From an uncultured Acetatifactor sp. (GTDB lineage: Bacteria > Bacillota > Clostridia > Lachnospirales > Lachnospiraceae), in contig CAJTSY010000089.1 of the NCBI GenBank assembly GCA_910578995.1, positions 1 to 7,658 on the forward strand: a stretch of 7,658 bases of DNA, given 5' to 3'. This document shows, piece after piece, positions 5,493 through 7,658 of this stretch; positions within the stretch are counted from its first letter, which is position 1; each line of letters starts with the position of its first letter. Made by a program: the position numbers and the translations under genes. A model generated the notes under the pieces. The model searched no databases. It had not been told where the DNA came from and saw only the letters and a list, made by a program, of their open reading frames with translations.

Positions 5493-5531
5493 GGCAGAAT
5501 GAAGGTTTGTTCTGTCTGCCGGGAATTTTTT
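5493..5531 (+). terminator. Weak terminator-like hairpin between hpt and ftsH
   Basis: GGCAGA (5493-5498) can pair with TCTGCC (5515-5520), and a T-run (5526-5531) follows after five intervening bases. An alternative inner stem CAGAA/TTCTG (5495-5499 with 5510-5514) competes with it. The 16-nt loop and the offset T-run make it a poor terminator. It may only attenuate read-through into ftsH, for which no convincing separate promoter is visible in this gap. Confidence 0.3.
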
Positions 5532-5578
5532 AGAGTGGACTGCCTGTCAGTGGAACAGCATGTAGTGGGAAAAGAAAC

Positions 5579-5595
5579 AGGAGGCTTGCAAGTTG
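5579..5595 (+). promoter_or_regulatory. Ribosome binding site that fixes the TTG start of ftsH
   Basis: A perfect AGGAGG (5579-5584) lies 8 nt before TTG 5593. The codons that follow (Arg-Gln-Ser-Arg-Gly-Phe) lead straight into the first FtsH membrane helix, and the next in-frame ATG (5647, Met19) falls within that helix. The TTG is therefore the likely initiator. Confidence 0.85.
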
Positions 5596-7440
5596 AGGCA
5601 GAGTAGAGGATTTAATTCGTATTTTCTTTTTATTATCCTGCTTCTCATGGGGGTGGCGGTACTGACCACCCTGAACGGGGCGGACGATGAATATACCAGG
5701 GAGCAGTTTGTGGCTGACATGGAGGAGGGAAGGGTTCGGGAGGTGACCATCCACCCCAACAGTGAGGTCCCCACAGGCTATATCAGGGTGGAGCTGGCAA
5801 ACGGCGCGGACATGAAGCTGTACGTGACGGATATCGTGGAGGCGGAGGAACTGGTCCGTTCCTATGGTTTTGATCCTCCGGTGCGGGATGTGCCCAGGCA
5901 GGGCTGGGTGCTCACCACTTTGGTGCCCATGCTGATCGTCCTGGCGGTGGGGGTGTTCCTGTTCATGATGGTGAATGCCCAGAATGCAGGGGGCAACAAC
6001 GGCAGGATGATGAACTTCGGCAAGAGCCGGGCCAGACTGTCCATGGGGGATAAAAATATTACCTTTGAAAAGGTGGCGGGCCTGAAGGAGGAGAAAGAAG
6101 AACTGGAGGAAATCGTGGACTTCCTGCGGGAGCCGGGTAAATATACCAAGGTCGGGGCCAGGATTCCCAAGGGCGTACTGCTGGAGGGCCCTCCCGGAAC
6201 CGGTAAGACGCTGCTGGCAAAGGCGGTGGCAGGGGAGGCCGGGGTTCCCTTCTTCAGCATATCCGGTTCCGATTTTGTGGAAATGTTCGTGGGCGTGGGC
6301 GCTTCCCGTGTCCGTGATTTGTTCGAAGAAGCGAAGAAAAATTCACCCTGTATCGTATTTATAGATGAGATTGACGCGGTGGCGAGACGCCGGGGCACCG
6401 GCATGGGCGGCGGCCATGACGAGAGGGAGCAGACGCTGAACCAGCTGTTGGTGGAGATGGACGGCTTTGGCGTCAACGAGGGCATTATCGTTATGGCGGC
6501 TACCAACAGGGTGGATATCCTGGATCCTGCCATTCTGCGCCCCGGGCGGTTTGACCGGAAGGTGGCGGTGGGTTCGCCGGATGTCAGCGGCAGGGAGGAT
6601 ATCCTGAAGGTGCATTCCAAGAACAAACCGCTGGCGGAGGACGTGGATTTAAAGCAGGTGGCCCAGACCACGGCAGGCTTTACGGGAGCCGATTTGGAGA
6701 ACCTGATGAACGAGGCCGCCATCAATGCCGCAAAGCAGGGGAAAAGCTTTGTGGTGCAGGACGATATCAGGAAGGCCTTTGTCAAGGTGGGCATCGGTGC
6801 GGAGAAGAAGAGCCGTGTGATTTCCGACAAGGAGAAGAAGATTACGGCTTACCATGAGGCGGGTCACGCCATCCTGTTCCATGTGCTGCCGGATGTGGGG
6901 CCTGTCTATACCGTTTCCATCATTCCCACGGGAGTGGGCGCCGCAGGCTATACCATGCCGCTGCCGGAGAAGGATGAAATGTTCATGACCAGGGGGCAGA
7001 TGCTGCAGCACATTATGGTTTCCCTGGGAGGAAGGATTGCGGAGGAAATCATTTTCAAGGATATCACCACAGGCGCTTCCAGCGACATCAAGAAGGCAAC
7101 CAAAGTGGCCAGGCGGATGGTGACACGATTCGGAATGTCGGAAAATATCGGGGTTATCTGCTACGATGACGACGATGACGAAGTATTTATCGGAAGAGAC
7201 CTGGCCCATGCCAAGAGCCACAGCGAAGCCATAGCGGGCGAGATCGACAGGGAAGTGAAGGCCATTGTGGACGACTGCTACGCCAGGGCGAAGGCCATCA
7301 TCCTGGAGAAGGAAAAGGTGCTGCATTCCTGTGCGGAGCTGCTGCTGCAGAAGGAGAAAATCGGACGGGAAGAGTTCGAGGCCCTTTTCACGGCGGATGC
7401 TGCGGCAGGCGCTGCTGCGGAGGGACTGGGCAGTCTCTGA
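5593..7440 (+). CDS. ftsH: ATP-dependent zinc metalloprotease FtsH
   Basis: FtsH is a hexameric membrane AAA+ protease that extracts and degrades misfolded membrane proteins and short-lived regulators; in B. subtilis it is also needed for efficient sporulation. The 615 residues show TM1 (about 10-27), a small extracytoplasmic domain (28-104), TM2 (about 106-127), Walker A GPPGTGKT (199-206), pore motif FVG (232-234), Walker B with IDEID (257-261), the second region of homology with AATNR and RPGRFDR (302-322), and the zinc-protease HEAGH (421-425), with D498 in TGASSD as probable third zinc ligand. All catalytic residues are intact. The start is TTG with a perfect ribosome site. The usual segment before EVFLGRD is here YDDDDDEVFIGRD, an unusually acidic run, and the tail ends in an Ala/Gly-rich stretch. 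The gene follows hpt as in B. subtilis and is terminated by hairpins at 7476-7529. Confidence 0.98.
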   Translation: MRQSRGFNSYFLFIILLLMGVAVLTTLNGADDEYTREQFVADMEEGRVREVTIHPNSEVPTGYIRVELANGADMKLYVTDIVEAEELVRSYGFDPPVRDVPRQGWVLTTLVPMLIVLAVGVFLFMMVNAQNAGGNNGRMMNFGKSRARLSMGDKNITFEKVAGLKEEKEELEEIVDFLREPGKYTKVGARIPKGVLLEGPPGTGKTLLAKAVAGEAGVPFFSISGSDFVEMFVGVGASRVRDLFEEAKKNSPCIVFIDEIDAVARRRGTGMGGGHDEREQTLNQLLVEMDGFGVNEGIIVMAATNRVDILDPAILRPGRFDRKVAVGSPDVSGREDILKVHSKNKPLAEDVDLKQVAQTTAGFTGADLENLMNEAAINAAKQGKSFVVQDDIRKAFVKVGIGAEKKSRVISDKEKKITAYHEAGHAILFHVLPDVGPVYTVSIIPTGVGAAGYTMPLPEKDEMFMTRGQMLQHIMVSLGGRIAEEIIFKDITTGASSDIKKATKVARRMVTRFGMSENIGVICYDDDDDEVFIGRDLAHAKSHSEAIAGEIDREVKAIVDDCYARAKAIILEKEKVLHSCAELLLQKEKIGREEFEALFTADAAAGAAAEGLGSL

Positions 7441-7475
7441 GGAAGCAGCTCTACCCTCTAAGATAAGTTTAACTT

Positions 7476-7529
7476 CCCGCCAGAGGCGGGCAGCCGTCAC
7501 TATTGGTAGTGGCGGCTGCTTCTTTTTTT
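7476..7529 (+). terminator. Tandem hairpins with T-tract terminating ftsH
   Basis: A first hairpin pairs CCCGCC (7476-7481) with GGCGGG (7485-7490) around an AGA loop. The second and stronger one pairs GCAGCCGTCACTA (7490-7502) with TAGTGGCGGCTGC (7507-7519) over 13 bp with one G-U and loop TTGG, then TTC and seven T (7523-7529). The second hairpin is a classic intrinsic terminator for the + strand. On the - strand it follows the end of the convergent gene but lacks an equally good T-tract. Confidence 0.9.
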
Positions 7530-7658
7530 ATATTCCAATCTGAATCAAGTCAGAGTATGTAACACACATCGTATCACCTACTGCTTTTGCGCCGGTTATC
7601 TGAAAAGCGTATTGCAGAGCCGGATTCAGCATTTCTTTTCCGTAACCTTTTCCGCGTT
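7528..7658 (-). CDS. C-terminal end of a GNAT-like acetyltransferase, partial and probably truncated
   Basis: Reading the - strand from the window edge gives 42 residues ending at TAA (complement of 7528-7530); the 5' part lies outside the window. It opens with RGKGYGKEMLNPALQYAF, which matches the GNAT acetyl-CoA-binding motif A (R/Q-x-x-G-x-G/A, here RGKGYG) and the helix after it. GNAT enzymes transfer the acetyl group from acetyl-CoA to an amine. After GAKAV, where GNAT proteins normally continue with a beta strand and an N-x-x-A-x-x-x-Y segment of 30 or more residues, this frame reads GDTMCVTYSDLIQIGI and stops. The fold therefore looks incomplete, and the gene may be a decayed or 3'-replaced remnant. 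The stop codon overlaps the T-tract of the ftsH terminator. The family call rests on one motif and is moderate only. Confidence 0.5.
   Translation of the reverse strand, partial: RGKGYGKEMLNPALQYAFQITGAKAVGDTMCVTYSDLIQIGI

Noticed and set aside
5490..5592. Search for a sigma-A promoter directly before ftsH
   Set aside because: No -35/-10 pair with acceptable spacing was found. TGTAGT (5561-5566) has no -35 partner.
5862..6830. Long open frame of 322 codons on the - strand, antisense to ftsH
   Set aside because: It is Ser/Pro-rich, matches no family I recognise, and lies wholly inside the strongly conserved AAA+ domain of FtsH. GC-rich coding sequence often leaves the opposite strand open.
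1..7658. CRISPR arrays, tRNA/rRNA genes, insertion sequences, prophage or defence genes
   Set aside because: No regularly spaced repeats, tRNA cloverleaf, transposase motifs or terminal inverted repeats were seen. The content is a conserved chromosomal cluster.

Overview
The window is a housekeeping and sporulation gene cluster from a Gram-positive endospore former. The most likely source is a Clostridia member of the Lachnospiraceae type. This assignment is inferred from gene content, gene order and protein style; no rRNA or other phylogenetic marker is present. All complete genes are on the + strand. The order HU - rqcP - yabP - yabQ - divIC/ftsB-like - spoIIE - tilS - hpt - ftsH matches the Bacillus subtilis yabO-yabP-yabQ-divIC-...-spoIIE-...-tilS-hprT-ftsH neighbourhood, with an HU gene placed in front.

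Layout. Positions 1-127 hold a strong sigma-A-type promoter and the leader for HU (128-403). Positions 404-601 contain a structured non-coding stretch that ends in a long intrinsic terminator, followed by a 16-bp palindrome and the ribosome binding site of rqcP (602-841). A candidate sigma-E-like promoter lies before yabP (941-1228). yabQ (1233-1697) and a DivIC/FtsB-like gene (about 1718-2029) follow closely, and a textbook terminator at 2030-2057 closes that unit. spoIIE (2170-3342) has its own promoter, with a perfect TTGACA and a perfect TATAAT separated by 21 bp and flanked by Spo0A-box-like sequences. tilS (3374-4969) and hpt (4953-5489) overlap, and ftsH (5593-7440) follows. Tandem hairpins at 7476-7529 end the unit. 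The last bases encode, on the - strand, the convergent C-terminal end of a GNAT-like acetyltransferase that looks truncated.

How the genes work together. HU compacts DNA. RqcP serves the ribosome-associated quality control pathway. YabP and YabQ are sporulation proteins (YabQ: cortex/coat stage). The DivIC/FtsB-like protein is a divisome component. SpoIIE is the phosphatase that switches on sigma-F in the forespore. TilS makes lysidine in tRNA-Ile(CAU), Hpt salvages purines, and FtsH is the membrane AAA+ protease.

Most of the window is ordinary conserved sequence, and I do not see an undescribed system. The points most worth a second look are: (1) a SpoIIE that lacks the whole multi-spanning membrane domain but keeps all four catalytic Asp; (2) its Spo0A-type promoter with 21-bp spacing; (3) the structured RNA between HU and rqcP; (4) a 36-bp tandem duplication in the TilS inter-domain linker; (5) the truncated GNAT-like gene at the right edge.
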